Source: Ahniella affigens (GTDB lineage: Bacteria > Pseudomonadota > Gammaproteobacteria > Xanthomonadales > Ahniellaceae). From it: DNA of 64,000 nt. Each line of letters starts with the position of its first letter. Positions within the stretch are counted from its first letter, which is position 1. The notes under the pieces were generated by a model that saw only the letters and a program-made list of their open reading frames with translations, did no database searches and was not told where the DNA came from. The position numbers and the translations under genes were made by a program. Below are positions 1 through 9,257 of the stretch, piece by piece. The stretch lies in the NCBI RefSeq assembly GCF_003015185.1, contig NZ_CP027860.1:124001-188000 (forward strand), given 5' to 3'.

Positions 1-1
1 C

Positions 2-1156
2 GCGTTCCATCCCGATCCGTTTGCCACCGACAAGGTGTTGTTCGCGATTACCCCGCAGAACTACAACGACTATGCGGCCAAGATGACGGAAGGTCAGAAA
101 GCGATGTTCAAGCGCTACAAGACCTTCAAGATGAACATCTATCCGACTCGTCGCAGCGCGTCGTTCTCGCAGGACATCTACACCACGACCAAGGCCAACG
201 CGACCACCGCAAATCTGGTCTCGAATGGTGACGGCGTCGAAAATGCCTCGCTCGGCTTTCCGTTCCCAGTCCCGCAGAACGGCTATGAGCCAATCTGGAA
301 CCACAAGCTGAAGTACAAGAGCACGGGTGGCATGCGCTGGGCGAACCAGGTGGCCCCAACCGCCACGGGCGCGTACACGCTGATCCGCCTGAAGGAAGAA
401 TTCCTGGGCCTGTACTACCGCAAGGGCGCACAGATCAAGGACATCAACAACATCCTGCTGTACTTCTTCCAGGAAGTGGTCTCGCCAGCGCGTCTGGCCG
501 GCAACGTGTTGCTGGTGCATGAAACGCTGAACTCGAAGGTGCAGCCGCGTCAGGCGTGGATCTACAACCCAGGTCAACGTCGTGTTCGCCGTGCTCCAAA
601 CGTCGCGTACGACAATCCGGGTACCGCCTCCGACGGTCTGCGCACCAACGACATGACCGACATGTTCAACGGCGCCATGGACCGCTTTGATTGGAAGTTG
701 GTGGGCAAGAAGGAAATCTTCGTGCCGTACAACTCCTACAAGGCGCATAGCAACACGGTGAAGGTCAAGGACTTGGTCAAGCCGGGTCACCTGAATCCGG
801 ATTACCTGCGCTATGAACTGCACCGCGTTTGGGTAGTGGATGCCACGCTGAAGAAAGGCATGCGTCACATCAACAGCCGCCGCACGTTCTATCTGGACGA
901 AGACAGCTGGCAGATCCTCGTTGTTGATCACTACAACAACAACAACGAACTCTGGCGCTATTCGGAAGCTCCGTCGATCAACTACTACGAAGTGCCAACC
1001 TTCTGGGCGACACTGGAAACGCATCACGACCTGCAGTCCGGTCGTTACATTTCCGGCCTGATCGACAACGAAGAGGCGCATCCGATCGACTTCGGTTTCC
1101 GGGTCGAGCCATCGCAATTCTCGCCACAAAGCCTGCGTCAGCGCGGTATCCGCTGA
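2..1156 (+). CDS. DUF1329 family protein, 5' truncated by window edge
   Basis: The reading frame is open from base 2 and has no convincing start inside the window (the first GTG, at 35, lies within conserved sequence), so this is the 3' part (about 384 residues) of a gene that begins upstream. The segment around YADYAAKMTEGQK-like text (here YNDYAAKMTEGQKAMF), the YPTRRSA stretch and the C-terminal region rich in Tyr/Trp match the DUF1329 family as I know it. These are exported proteins thought to have a LolA/LolB-like lipid-binding fold. It lies directly before a YCF48-like propeller and an MMPL transporter, the usual company of DUF1329, and a DUF1302 outer-membrane barrel gene is commonly found just upstream of this set. 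The likely role is handling a hydrophobic compound across the periplasm; the substrate is unknown. Confidence 0.85.
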   Translation, partial: AFHPDPFATDKVLFAITPQNYNDYAAKMTEGQKAMFKRYKTFKMNIYPTRRSASFSQDIYTTTKANATTANLVSNGDGVENASLGFPFPVPQNGYEPIWNHKLKYKSTGGMRWANQVAPTATGAYTLIRLKEEFLGLYYRKGAQIKDINNILLYFFQEVVSPARLAGNVLLVHETLNSKVQPRQAWIYNPGQRRVRRAPNVAYDNPGTASDGLRTNDMTDMFNGAMDRFDWKLVGKKEIFVPYNSYKAHSNTVKVKDLVKPGHLNPDYLRYELHRVWVVDATLKKGMRHINSRRTFYLDEDSWQILVVDHYNNNNELWRYSEAPSINYYEVPTFWATLETHHDLQSGRYISGLIDNEEAHPIDFGFRVEPSQFSPQSLRQRGIR

Positions 1157-1178
1157 CCCTGGCAAGTCCTGAGCATTC

Positions 1179-1219
1179 GGGCCGACCGTCGTTCTTAACT
1201 TCGGTCGGCCCTTTTTGTT
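1179..1219 (+). terminator. Intrinsic terminator after the DUF1329 gene
   Basis: A perfect 10-bp stem (GGGCCGACCG at 1179-1188 with CGGTCGGCCC at 1202-1211) encloses a 13-nt loop and is followed at once by TTTTTGTTT. It lies 22 bases after the DUF1329 stop and 28 bases before the next start, so it probably attenuates rather than fully separates expression of the cluster. Confidence 0.8.
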
Positions 1220-1246
1220 TCAGATGTTCGAATCTGGAGACGATGC

Positions 1247-2455
1247 ATGAGGCGTTTGCCTGTTCCCGCGATGTTCAAGGGGTCTGCTCTGATCGCAGCC
1301 CTGATGTTTTCTGGTCTCGGTATGGCTCAGGAAGCCGAATCCGATGTTCCTGCAAGTGAAGCCGCGACCGACGCGGGTGATCTATCCGAGGTCGCCACCG
1401 ACGATGTCGATCCCGTGCCGCCGGAGACCAGCACCGGCTTTATTCCGACTGAGGACGATCTCGCCATTCAAACGGCTGAAGTTCTGCCGAAAGTCGGCAA
1501 GAGCCTGATCCTGGACATGACCGATGGCGCCAATCGCGCCGTAGCGGTCGGCGAACGCGGGCACATTCTGGTTTCGGAGACGCGACGCGGAGATTGGCGC
1601 CAGATTGAAGGCGTACCGACACGGTCGACTTTGACTGCTGTTTCGGCTTTCGGCGATCGCGTCGTTGCCGCCGGCCATGACGGCGTCATTCTGCTTTCGA
1701 CTGACGGTGGTCTGACGTGGAGCCGCAAGCGACTGGCACCGTTCGTGCCGGACAATCTGGATTTGAAGAACGGCGCGCCGATCCTCGACGTGCTGATGTA
1801 TGACGATAACAATGGCTACGCCATCGGCGCGTACTCGTTGCTGTTGAAGACGAGCGACGGCGGCGAGTCCTGGCAGTCGATGAATATTCTCGGCAAGTCC
1901 GACGAAGAAGTCCTGGACACCCAGGAAACTGATACCGCTGCGGCCAACGACGAGAATTGGACGTTCGATCAATCAGACCTCGACCTCGAAGAAGAAACCG
2001 ATCCGCATCTCAATGGCATTGCGCGGACGGGCGATGGTTCGTTCATGATCGTGGCTGAGCGCGGCGCGGCATTCCGCTCGACCGACGATGGCGCGACATG
2101 GGAGCGTCTCCAACTGCCGTACGAAGGTTCGATGTTCGGCGTGATTGGTTATGAGGGCCGGCATGTGCTCGCCTTTGGCCTGCGCGGCAACGTCTATGAG
2201 AGCTTTGACCTGGGCGACAACTGGACGCAGCTTGAAACCGGCACCGAGCTCAGCCTGATGGGTGGCGCGGGTTGGCAAGGCGGTGGCGCCGCGCTGGTTG
2301 GTGCCAATGGCGCGGTCCTCGTACGCACAAGCGCCGATGAGGCGCTCAAACTTACTGCCGCGCCGGATGGCACGGTGCTTTCCTCGGTTCTGGCGATCAC
2401 CGCGGGCGAACTGTCGCTTGCCGGTGAGTCCGGACTGTCCTTCTATCAGCCCTGA
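1247..2455 (+). CDS. Exported YCF48/BNR-like beta-propeller protein
   Basis: 402 residues. The N-terminus (basic MRR, then a hydrophobic run ending GLGMAQEAE) is a Sec signal peptide. The mature part has repeated propeller blades with the Asp-box pattern S-x-D-x-G-x-x-W: LSTDGGLTWS near residue 150, KTSDGGESWQ near 203, RSTDDGATWE near 280, ESFDLGDNWT near 325. These are typical of the YCF48/photosystem II stability factor fold used in bacteria for envelope proteins. The start at 1247 is supported by GGAG at 1236-1239. It sits 17 bases before the MMPL transporter gene and is probably cotranscribed. In this conserved neighbourhood it is likely a periplasmic partner of the transporter. An acidic low-complexity stretch precedes the propeller. 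Confidence 0.85.
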   Translation: MRRLPVPAMFKGSALIAALMFSGLGMAQEAESDVPASEAATDAGDLSEVATDDVDPVPPETSTGFIPTEDDLAIQTAEVLPKVGKSLILDMTDGANRAVAVGERGHILVSETRRGDWRQIEGVPTRSTLTAVSAFGDRVVAAGHDGVILLSTDGGLTWSRKRLAPFVPDNLDLKNGAPILDVLMYDDNNGYAIGAYSLLLKTSDGGESWQSMNILGKSDEEVLDTQETDTAAANDENWTFDQSDLDLEEETDPHLNGIARTGDGSFMIVAERGAAFRSTDDGATWERLQLPYEGSMFGVIGYEGRHVLAFGLRGNVYESFDLGDNWTQLETGTELSLMGGAGWQGGGAALVGANGAVLVRTSADEALKLTAAPDGTVLSSVLAITAGELSLAGESGLSFYQP

Positions 2456-2472
2456 GCCAAGCGAGGTCCCGC

Positions 2473-4965
2473 ATGCACGCAGGAAATTCCGACAGCGCTT
2501 TCGCTCGGTTTGCCGAACGGATCGTCTTTGCCTCCCGGCCAACGGTGCTGATTCTCTTCACCGCCATCACAGCGGTGATGCTCTATTTTGCCGCCCAGCT
2601 CTCGGTCGACGCCGGCTTCAAGAAGCAGGTGCCGCTGAAGCATGAGTACATGCAGACCTTCCTCGATTACGAGAAAGAGTTTGGTGGCGCCAATCGTGTG
2701 TTGGTGGCTGTGGTCGACAAGAAGGGCGACATGTTCAACATGGCCTTCATGCGATCGCTGGAACAAATCACCAACGACACGCTCGCGCTGGACGAAGTCG
2801 ACGATTCGCACTCGCGCTCGATCTTCACGCCCAATGTTCGCTTCGTCGAAATTGTCGAAGACGGCTTTGCCGGTGGCAATGTCATCCCATCGACGTTCAG
2901 CACGACCGCCGAAGGCTATGAGCCGACGCCGGAGGATTTCGCGCAGATCAAGGCGAACATCGTCAAGGCCGGCGTCGTCGGTCGCCTCGTTGCCAAGGAT
3001 TTCTCGGGTGCCATGTTGATGGCCGAGCTGATCCCGGAAGTCGCAGCAAAAGGCGGCAAACTCGATTACCAGCGTGTCGCGCACGATCTGGAGAAGATTC
3101 GCGAAAAGGTCACGAAAGAGAACCCGAACGTCGACGTGCACATCATTGGCTTCGCCAAGATGGTGGGTGATATTGCCGATGGCGCACGCTCGGTCATGGG
3201 CTTTTTCCTGGTCACGATCATCCTGACCTGGTTCCTGCTGTTCATCTATTCGACATCGGCCAAGCTCGCGAGCCTGACGGTGTTCTGCGCCTTCGTCGCG
3301 GTCATCTGGATGTTGGGAGCCCTGAAGCTGCTCGGTTTCGGTATTGACCCCATGAACATGCTGACGCCGTTCCTGATATTTGCGATTGCGGTCAGTCACG
3401 GCGAGCAGATGATCAACCGGTTTCGCGGCGAGATCTTCTTTGGAGGGCTCGAAGAGGGAACGGTCGAAGAACTCCGCACGCGACACGGCGTGCCGGCTGA
3501 TGTGGCGGCGCGCAGCGCCTTCCGCGCCTTGCTGATCCCAGGTGCGATCGCGTTGCTGGCTGGCTGTATCGGCTTCGGCACGATCATGCTGATCGAAATC
3601 CGCATGGTGTACGAGCTCGCGATCACCGCGACCGTCGGTGTCGCACTGACCATCCTGACCGATCTCGTGCTGCTGCCGGTACTGCTCAGCTACACGACGC
3701 TCCGCAATCTGGAAAAGAAACGCGAGTATCGACTGCGGCAGCTCACAGCCTTCGACAAGATTTGGGAATTCCTCACGCGCTTTTCGCGTCCGATCCCGGC
3801 TGCCATTCTGATCGTCATTGGCACCGTGACGTGGTATTTCGCCGAAGCGCAGGGCGACAAGGTCATGATCGGTGACGCTGAGCGTGGCGTGGCCGAGCTC
3901 CGTCCGGAGTCGCGCTACAACCAGGACTCGGCTGTGATCACCAGCAAGTTCGCACTCGGTGTCGACATCATGAACGTGATTGCCGAAGTCGGTCCGTTCG
4001 CTTGTACCGAAAGCCCGAAGGCCATGGCACTGATCGATCGCTTCGCGTGGCACATGTCAAACGTCGAAGGCGTGCAGCAGGTCATTACGCTGCCGCAGGT
4101 CGCGAAGATCATCTACGCTGGCTACAACGAGGGCAATGTTCGCTGGCGTACCATTCCGCGTGACCCGAACCTGTTGCGGCAGAGCCTGCAGGGCGTGGAA
4201 AGCGACTCCGGTCTGCTCGACGACCAGGAATGCAAGGCCATGCCGATCACGATCTTCACGACCGACCATAAGGCGACAACGATCGACCGTGTCGTGGACG
4301 CTGTGAAGGCGTTCCGGGACGAGAACAAGGCTGCCTTTGCGGATTTCCGGAAGACTCGTGATGCTGCGCGTGCGGCGGCCGAAGCGAATGGCGAGCAGTA
4401 CCAGACCGACCAGGTCAATCTGCGCCTTGCTACCGGCAACCTGGGGGTGATGGCGGCCATCAATGACACGGTGCGCCATGTCGAACACGACATGCTGTAT
4501 TACCTCTACGCCGCGGTGTTCCTGATGTGCCTGCTCAGCTTCCGGAATCCATTGGCGGCACTGTGCATCGTGTTGCCGCTGGTGCTCGTGACCGAGCTCG
4601 GGCATACGCTGATGACGCACCTCAACATCGGCATGAAGGTCAATACGCTGACCGTGGTGGCGCTGGGTGTCGGTATTGGTGTCGACTACGCGATCTATAT
4701 TTTTGCGCGCATGCGTGAAAACATGGGCAATGGCGCGACCTTGTCGGAGTCCTACTTCGGTGCGCTGAAGACCACCGGTATTGCGATCTTCTACACCGCC
4801 TTGACGCTCGCTGCAGGCGTCTTCACCTGGTACTTCTCGGAACTGAAGTTCCAAGCTGACATGGGTCTGATGCTGACCTTCATGTTCGTGGTGAACATGA
4901 TTGCCGCCATTGTCTTCCTGCCGGCGTTGTGCCGTTGGTTCTTGCGTCCGACTGAACGCGACTGA
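2473..4965 (+). CDS. MMPL/RND-superfamily transporter
   Basis: 830 residues, the normal size of an MMPL-type RND permease made of two homologous halves. One membrane segment lies near residues 20-40 and a large extracytoplasmic loop follows. Membrane clusters then occupy about 230-410 and about 675-825, the latter containing the loop text GVGIGVDYAIYIFARM, the RND sterol-sensing-like motif with an Asp in the membrane. A second soluble loop covers about 445-670. It probably uses the proton gradient to move a lipid or other hydrophobic molecule together with the DUF1329 and YCF48-like proteins upstream. A GCGAGG ribosome site precedes the ATG. The long minus-strand open frame across this gene is a shadow. 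Confidence 0.92.
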   Translation: MHAGNSDSAFARFAERIVFASRPTVLILFTAITAVMLYFAAQLSVDAGFKKQVPLKHEYMQTFLDYEKEFGGANRVLVAVVDKKGDMFNMAFMRSLEQITNDTLALDEVDDSHSRSIFTPNVRFVEIVEDGFAGGNVIPSTFSTTAEGYEPTPEDFAQIKANIVKAGVVGRLVAKDFSGAMLMAELIPEVAAKGGKLDYQRVAHDLEKIREKVTKENPNVDVHIIGFAKMVGDIADGARSVMGFFLVTIILTWFLLFIYSTSAKLASLTVFCAFVAVIWMLGALKLLGFGIDPMNMLTPFLIFAIAVSHGEQMINRFRGEIFFGGLEEGTVEELRTRHGVPADVAARSAFRALLIPGAIALLAGCIGFGTIMLIEIRMVYELAITATVGVALTILTDLVLLPVLLSYTTLRNLEKKREYRLRQLTAFDKIWEFLTRFSRPIPAAILIVIGTVTWYFAEAQGDKVMIGDAERGVAELRPESRYNQDSAVITSKFALGVDIMNVIAEVGPFACTESPKAMALIDRFAWHMSNVEGVQQVITLPQVAKIIYAGYNEGNVRWRTIPRDPNLLRQSLQGVESDSGLLDDQECKAMPITIFTTDHKATTIDRVVDAVKAFRDENKAAFADFRKTRDAARAAAEANGEQYQTDQVNLRLATGNLGVMAAINDTVRHVEHDMLYYLYAAVFLMCLLSFRNPLAALCIVLPLVLVTELGHTLMTHLNIGMKVNTLTVVALGVGIGVDYAIYIFARMRENMGNGATLSESYFGALKTTGIAIFYTALTLAAGVFTWYFSELKFQADMGLMLTFMFVVNMIAAIVFLPALCRWFLRPTERD

Positions 4966-5274
4966 TCGACCACGACGGTATGAATGCAGACAAGACTCCC
5001 CGCCGCGTGCGGGGAGTCGTCTTTTGGGGGTAACCCGGCACCGCGTGATGACCACGAGCGTCGTCGATACGCGCCGCAATACCCGTGCGCGCGCCTCACG
5101 GTGCGCGTGAGCCTTCGCCGTGCACGACGCGCGGTGCGATCGTCGTTCGGGCCAACAATCGCAAACCGAGTGACAGCGCCGACGGCCCCACGCTGTCATG
5201 ACGCTTGTGTCAAAACGCTTTTTTTCGTATCCGGCTCTTGGCGCCCGAAACGCCGAACAGCAGTGCTGCCAATG
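4966..5274. other. Intergenic region between convergent genes
   Basis: This 309-bp stretch separates the MMPL gene from the convergent deacetylase gene. It holds the MMPL terminator (4994-5025). Beyond that I see only a weak CTCACG/CGTGAG hairpin near 5096-5112 and a run of seven T near 5218. No supported gene is present. Confidence 0.7.
4994..5025 (+). terminator. Intrinsic terminator after MMPL gene
   Basis: GACTCCCCGC (4994-5003) pairs perfectly with GCGGGGAGTC (5009-5018) around a 5-nt loop, followed by GTCTTTT. It lies 29 bases after the transporter stop and closes the DUF1329-YCF48-MMPL unit. Confidence 0.85.
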
Positions 5275-6237
5275 TCATTCGCCGTCAACTCGGGCCAACC
5301 TCAGAACAAAGTCCGGGACGCGCGGCTCGCCTGCAAAATCAGCGCCTTTGAAGCCCTGTGCCAGCGCAAAGCGATGAATCCAGCTCGGGCCGGCCGCACC
5401 GTCATAGCCATCAGGGCTGGTGTACACCGGATCCTGCAGGGCGGTTTCGAGCGACACAAAGCGGTAGCCTTCGGCGCGGATCATGTCCAGCAGCTGGTCG
5501 ATCGCAGCAGCATTGAGTTCATTCGCGTGCAAGAGCAGAACCTGGGCAATCTGCCGGCCAAAGAACTGCTGCGACTGCCCCTCGTAGTAGCGAATCTTGG
5601 CACGCATATACGGCACGTAGCTCCGGACAAGTGTGCGGCGCGTCGCTGCCTTGCAGCGCGCATCGCGCACACAATCATGATAAGCCTTGGCGTAGATCCA
5701 TTCGCTATTGTCGATCGTCACCGGCGCCACGCGATAACCATGGGTATGGAGGAACGCGGCAAGTGCTGCGCGCTCCGCGCTTGAGTGACCGGCATGCAGA
5801 TACGGATGCCGAAACCAAGTCGGTTTGGCGTGGTACTCGGCGAGCAGCGGCCGTAAGACCTGTTCGCCTTCGATGATGTTGTCGGTAAATGCCGACAGAC
5901 CAACCACATGGAGATCGAGATGGTCCCGGCTGTGGTTGCCGAGCGCGAAGCCCGCGTCGAGCCAGTCGCGCAACATCTGCACGCGGACTGGCGATATGGT
6001 TCCGTCGTCGACAAGCTTGTACTCGTTGACGAAGCCAATCACCGGAATTCCAGCCGTACGCAAATGCGTGATCAATGCTTGATGCCGCAGCGACAGATCC
6101 GCCGGTGCGCGATCAGGCAGGCTCACCCAGGGCAGGTCATCGATGGTGACGCTGAGTGTTTTTCCCGGTTCTGCCTGGGTGTTTGTCGCGACCAGGAACA
6201 GCGCCAGAAGTACTGTCTGAACTCTAACCAAAAACAT
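5275..6237 (-). CDS. Exported polysaccharide deacetylase (NodB-like)
   Basis: 320 residues from ATG 6237. This start is preferred over the longer open frame because it begins a clear signal peptide (MFLVRVQTVLLALFLVATNTQA) and has GAGGAG just upstream. The mature protein opens with VTIDDLPW, the NodB motif 1 with its metal-binding Asp pair, and has NHSRDHLD about 90 residues later, matching the H-S/T-x-x-H metal motif of CE4 deacetylases. The likely role is removal of acyl groups from a cell-surface or environmental polysaccharide in the periplasm or outside. Substrate is not deducible. It is divergent from the small exported protein at 6449, and no neighbour indicates a pathway. Confidence 0.85.
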   Translation of the reverse strand: MFLVRVQTVLLALFLVATNTQAEPGKTLSVTIDDLPWVSLPDRAPADLSLRHQALITHLRTAGIPVIGFVNEYKLVDDGTISPVRVQMLRDWLDAGFALGNHSRDHLDLHVVGLSAFTDNIIEGEQVLRPLLAEYHAKPTWFRHPYLHAGHSSAERAALAAFLHTHGYRVAPVTIDNSEWIYAKAYHDCVRDARCKAATRRTLVRSYVPYMRAKIRYYEGQSQQFFGRQIAQVLLLHANELNAAAIDQLLDMIRAEGYRFVSLETALQDPVYTSPDGYDGAAGPSWIHRFALAQGFKGADFAGEPRVPDFVLRLARVDGE

Positions 6238-6448
6238 CCCCGCACTCCTCGCAAAGCCGCGCCGGTACTGGCGCTCCGCGATCTTATCGGAAAGTCCTGT
6301 GGTGACCGATTTGAAGCACGTGGCGAAAAGACGACGCGTCAACGGGAACCTAGCGCGCGCGTTGTAGACGGGGAGACCGCGACCGCGGCCCGAATCAGGT
6401 CCACCCAAAACGACCTGAGCCACCACTACGAATCCAAGGAGTGTTCCC

Positions 6449-6943
6449 ATGTTGAAGACCATGCTTGCATCCGCCCTCTTGCTCACCAGCACGCTCGCCA
6501 GTGCCGGTTTCGAATACACCCGCAGCACGACGATCCGCGACGAGCTCGGCGGCTCGTTCACCATGTCGGCAGCCGGCACGCTGGGCGAGGACAATGCGAC
6601 CCGCCTTGCCGAGGGGGCCTATACAAACTTCCACTTCCGCAACGATGCAGCGGCTGTATTGAACGGCAATGCGGCCCGAGAAGCGGCGCGTGACGGCGAT
6701 CTGGTTGTCGTGACCTATGATGGCAGCCTCACACTGGTGACCACCGGAACGCCGACCGGCGGCAGCGCGCCGCAGTCGCGCACGACCAACATCGCCTTCA
6801 CCGACCTGACGGTTGAGCGAGCTGAAGAAGGCTCCACGATCTCTGGGGCGGTCTTGGTAAACGGACAAAGCGTTGATGCCGCAGCGCTGCCGCGACCGAT
6901 CAAAGCGGCTATTGTGAACGCGCTGCGATTGTTCCGGTTGTAA
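6449..6943 (+). CDS. Small exported protein of unknown function
   Basis: 164 residues. A signal peptide (MLKTMLASALLLTSTLASA) ends at an Ala-Ser-Ala cleavage site before GFEYTRS. The start at 6449 has AAGGAG at -12. The mature part is rich in Thr, Gly and Val with alternating hydrophobic residues, suggesting a beta-rich periplasmic or secreted protein. I recognise no family. It is transcribed divergently from the deacetylase, with 211 bp between the starts to hold both promoters. Confidence 0.7.
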   Translation: MLKTMLASALLLTSTLASAGFEYTRSTTIRDELGGSFTMSAAGTLGEDNATRLAEGAYTNFHFRNDAAAVLNGNAAREAARDGDLVVVTYDGSLTLVTTGTPTGGSAPQSRTTNIAFTDLTVERAEEGSTISGAVLVNGQSVDAAALPRPIKAAIVNALRLFRL

Positions 6944-7053
6944 GCGCGACGCTGATCGAACATTTGCAGATGGAACGAGGAATGCGTTTCCAGGCAGATG
7001 TTGGGCAACCCAATGCCGGGCTGCGCGGCAGCCCGGCAGGCACCAGAACGGTA

Positions 7054-8817
7054 CTACCAGAGCGCTGGCGTTTCCTGCATGAGCGCATCCTTGTCACCAC
7101 CGATCATGCGCAGCGCGTATTGATAGCCGCGATCGATGGCACGGTAGTAGGCTTTCCATTCGAGCAAATCGATATCGCCCAAAGGCGGCGCCAACAGCAG
7201 CGACGATAACGCTCGCGCCTGTTGCGCGGCGCTGCCGGAATTGACCATGCCTGCACGCAGTAGCACCTGCCTGAGTGTGGGGCGCCGCTTGGGGCCAAAC
7301 CACTCGCTGAACAATTGCCAGATCGGTGGCAGTTCGGTCTCATCTTGTTCAGCGCGAAGTCGATAGTCACCACCGACATCCACGGCGATGATCTCGCCAT
7401 GATGCAAATCCCGCATCACATCGACCGGAAAATTGTTGATGACACCGCCGTCCACATAGACCTCACCGCGATGCATTAGTGGCGGCACGATTCCGGGTAT
7501 TGCCGTGGAGGCCCGCAACCAGTACCAAAGTGGGCCACTGCGATGCACGACGGCATTGCCATGCGTCAGATTCGCGCTCACACAGAAGTAGGGCAGGATC
7601 AAGTCCTCGATATCGCGATCGCCAAAACTGTCCTGCAAGAGCTTGGACTGCTTGTGACCGGAGACGAGGCTGATCAGCGGCAGCGTCCAATCCGACAGCG
7701 GATTGGTGTCGTAGAACGCGCGCCGGAAGACCTCGATCATTTCCTCGGTCGACCAATCTGCCGCCAAGCCGGCGCCGATGACGGCGCCCATTGACGTGCC
7801 GCCCACGGCATCGATTTCGAAATTCGCCTCGCGCAGCGCTTTGATCACACCAAGGTGCGCAAAGCCGCGTGCACCGCCGCCCGAAAGTACCAAGCCCAGA
7901 GCCTGCTGGCAGAGCAGGCGGGCGAGGCGGCCGACATCGGGCTCATGACGAACATGATGCAATTGCGCGCGAGGCCTGGTCTTCAGCCAGCGCTTGCCAG
8001 CGCCAAGACGCGGCTTGTCGCGATGCAGCAGGACCAAATGCTCGGGCCTCGGCGCATCGGGATGCGGTACGGGTTGCAGCACCTCGGCAAATGCGCCAGG
8101 TGTTTCATCGGAAAGCGCGAGCAACAGCCATGCATCGGCCTGACGACGGCAACGTTCGCGCCAGTCGCCACTCGATTCATCGGCGAGATAGAGCACGAAG
8201 CGTGCATCCTCTTCCTGCTGCAAGCACCATTCAATGGAATGGTGGGCGTCGCTACTGGTGAGCAAGCGCACGCGGCCGAAGCGCGACAGGCGCATCAACA
8301 ACTGCGACGCGAACTCGCGGATCGGGGCCCCCGCACATTGCGGTAACAGTGCGATGGTACGGGGGGCCGAGTCATAGCGCCGCGCGCCGCCCTGGCCGGC
8401 CCGCTTCAGCGCAAGCCGCGCCAAGCCAAGCAGCGCCTGGGGAAATTGATTGGCCAACGTTTCCAAGTGGCTGCCGGGCAGCTTGAGTAACTCGGAATCA
8501 CGCAGCGCGCGAACGGTGGCCACCCGCGGTCGCCCCGTGAGCACACCGAGTTCGCCGACGCTTTCGCCAGCGAACATCTCGCCGATGCTTTGCACATCAT
8601 CATCGCGTTTGCGGAATGCCCCCAGCGAACCGCGTGCAATCAGATACACCGCATCAGCGGACTCGCCTTCGTAAAACAGCACATCGCCGCCCGGCAGATG
8701 GTGCCAACTGCAACCAGCAGCCAACAGATTGCGTGCGTCTTCCGGCAGGCCCTGAAACCAGGGAAGGCCATCCAGCAATTGCCGGGCCCGGAGAAACTCG
8801 GTACTGCCGGGGGTCAT
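7054..8817 (-). CDS. Patatin-like phospholipase with cyclic-nucleotide-binding domain
   Basis: 587 residues from ATG 8817; a TTG 21 codons upstream is possible but neither start has a strong ribosome site. Residues about 10-125 are a CAP-type cyclic-nucleotide-binding beta-barrel (LFYEGESADAVYLIARGSLG). A linker domain of about 150 residues follows. The patatin domain has the oxyanion motif SGGGARG near 311, the nucleophile elbow GTSMG (Ser near 339) and the catalytic Asp in VDGG near 456. The layout matches bacterial homologues of neuropathy target esterase (lysophospholipase), cytoplasmic or membrane-associated. Whether the sensor domain still binds a nucleotide cannot be told by eye. Confidence 0.9.
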   Translation of the reverse strand: MTPGSTEFLRARQLLDGLPWFQGLPEDARNLLAAGCSWHHLPGGDVLFYEGESADAVYLIARGSLGAFRKRDDDVQSIGEMFAGESVGELGVLTGRPRVATVRALRDSELLKLPGSHLETLANQFPQALLGLARLALKRAGQGGARRYDSAPRTIALLPQCAGAPIREFASQLLMRLSRFGRVRLLTSSDAHHSIEWCLQQEEDARFVLYLADESSGDWRERCRRQADAWLLLALSDETPGAFAEVLQPVPHPDAPRPEHLVLLHRDKPRLGAGKRWLKTRPRAQLHHVRHEPDVGRLARLLCQQALGLVLSGGGARGFAHLGVIKALREANFEIDAVGGTSMGAVIGAGLAADWSTEEMIEVFRRAFYDTNPLSDWTLPLISLVSGHKQSKLLQDSFGDRDIEDLILPYFCVSANLTHGNAVVHRSGPLWYWLRASTAIPGIVPPLMHRGEVYVDGGVINNFPVDVMRDLHHGEIIAVDVGGDYRLRAEQDETELPPIWQLFSEWFGPKRRPTLRQVLLRAGMVNSGSAAQQARALSSLLLAPPLGDIDLLEWKAYYRAIDRGYQYALRMIGGDKDALMQETPALW

Positions 8818-9257
8818 GTTCGGGCGCGTGTGAAGTCCATACCGGCATCTTGGCCGAATGTGAGCAAACTGCCAAGGCAAATTCCCCGCAGAACGAGGTC
8901 GCGCGGCGATGGCGGTCGGGTTCGCGCGACCAGCGTCTGTAGTCGTGAACGCTCATGGCTCACAGAAGTTTGGGATGTTAGGGGCTGAATTCTTGCCCTG
9001 CAGGCATCCACGTGCATTAGATTTGCGGGTACGATCACGGACTTGCGGCAATTCACGTCTCCCCTGCAGCCAGAGCCCTGGCATTGCGGCGCAGCGTGAC
9101 GAGCGGCCAGGGCCTCAGGACGAACTGCTCCAATTGGTCCGTCAGGGAATTCTGTTTTGCAAATAGGGGTTGCCTGCTGAGGGCGACTACGGTGGTGTCT
9201 AAGGGCCGTGCAAGACCGGTTTCGGGCTTGTCGGCTGGCTTACTTTGGGAGAAGGGC
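8818..9257. other. Divergent intergenic region, no gene seen
   Basis: This 440-bp stretch lies between the divergent phospholipase and subtilase starts and must contain both promoters. I could not pick a convincing -35/-10 pair. One inverted repeat (GCCCTGGC at 9075-9082 with GCCAGGGC at 9106-9113) is visible and could be a regulatory hairpin. The subtilase frame stays open back to 9084 but that part lacks a ribosome site and has no family similarity. Confidence 0.6.

Noticed and set aside
2446-4053. 535-codon minus-strand frame over the MMPL gene
   Set aside because: Antisense to a clear transporter. The product is a His/Arg/Glu-rich shadow without signal, motif or ribosome site.
5210-5275. 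T run near 5218 considered as terminator of the deacetylase gene
   Set aside because: On the minus strand this is a run of A, and no stem precedes a T run on that strand.
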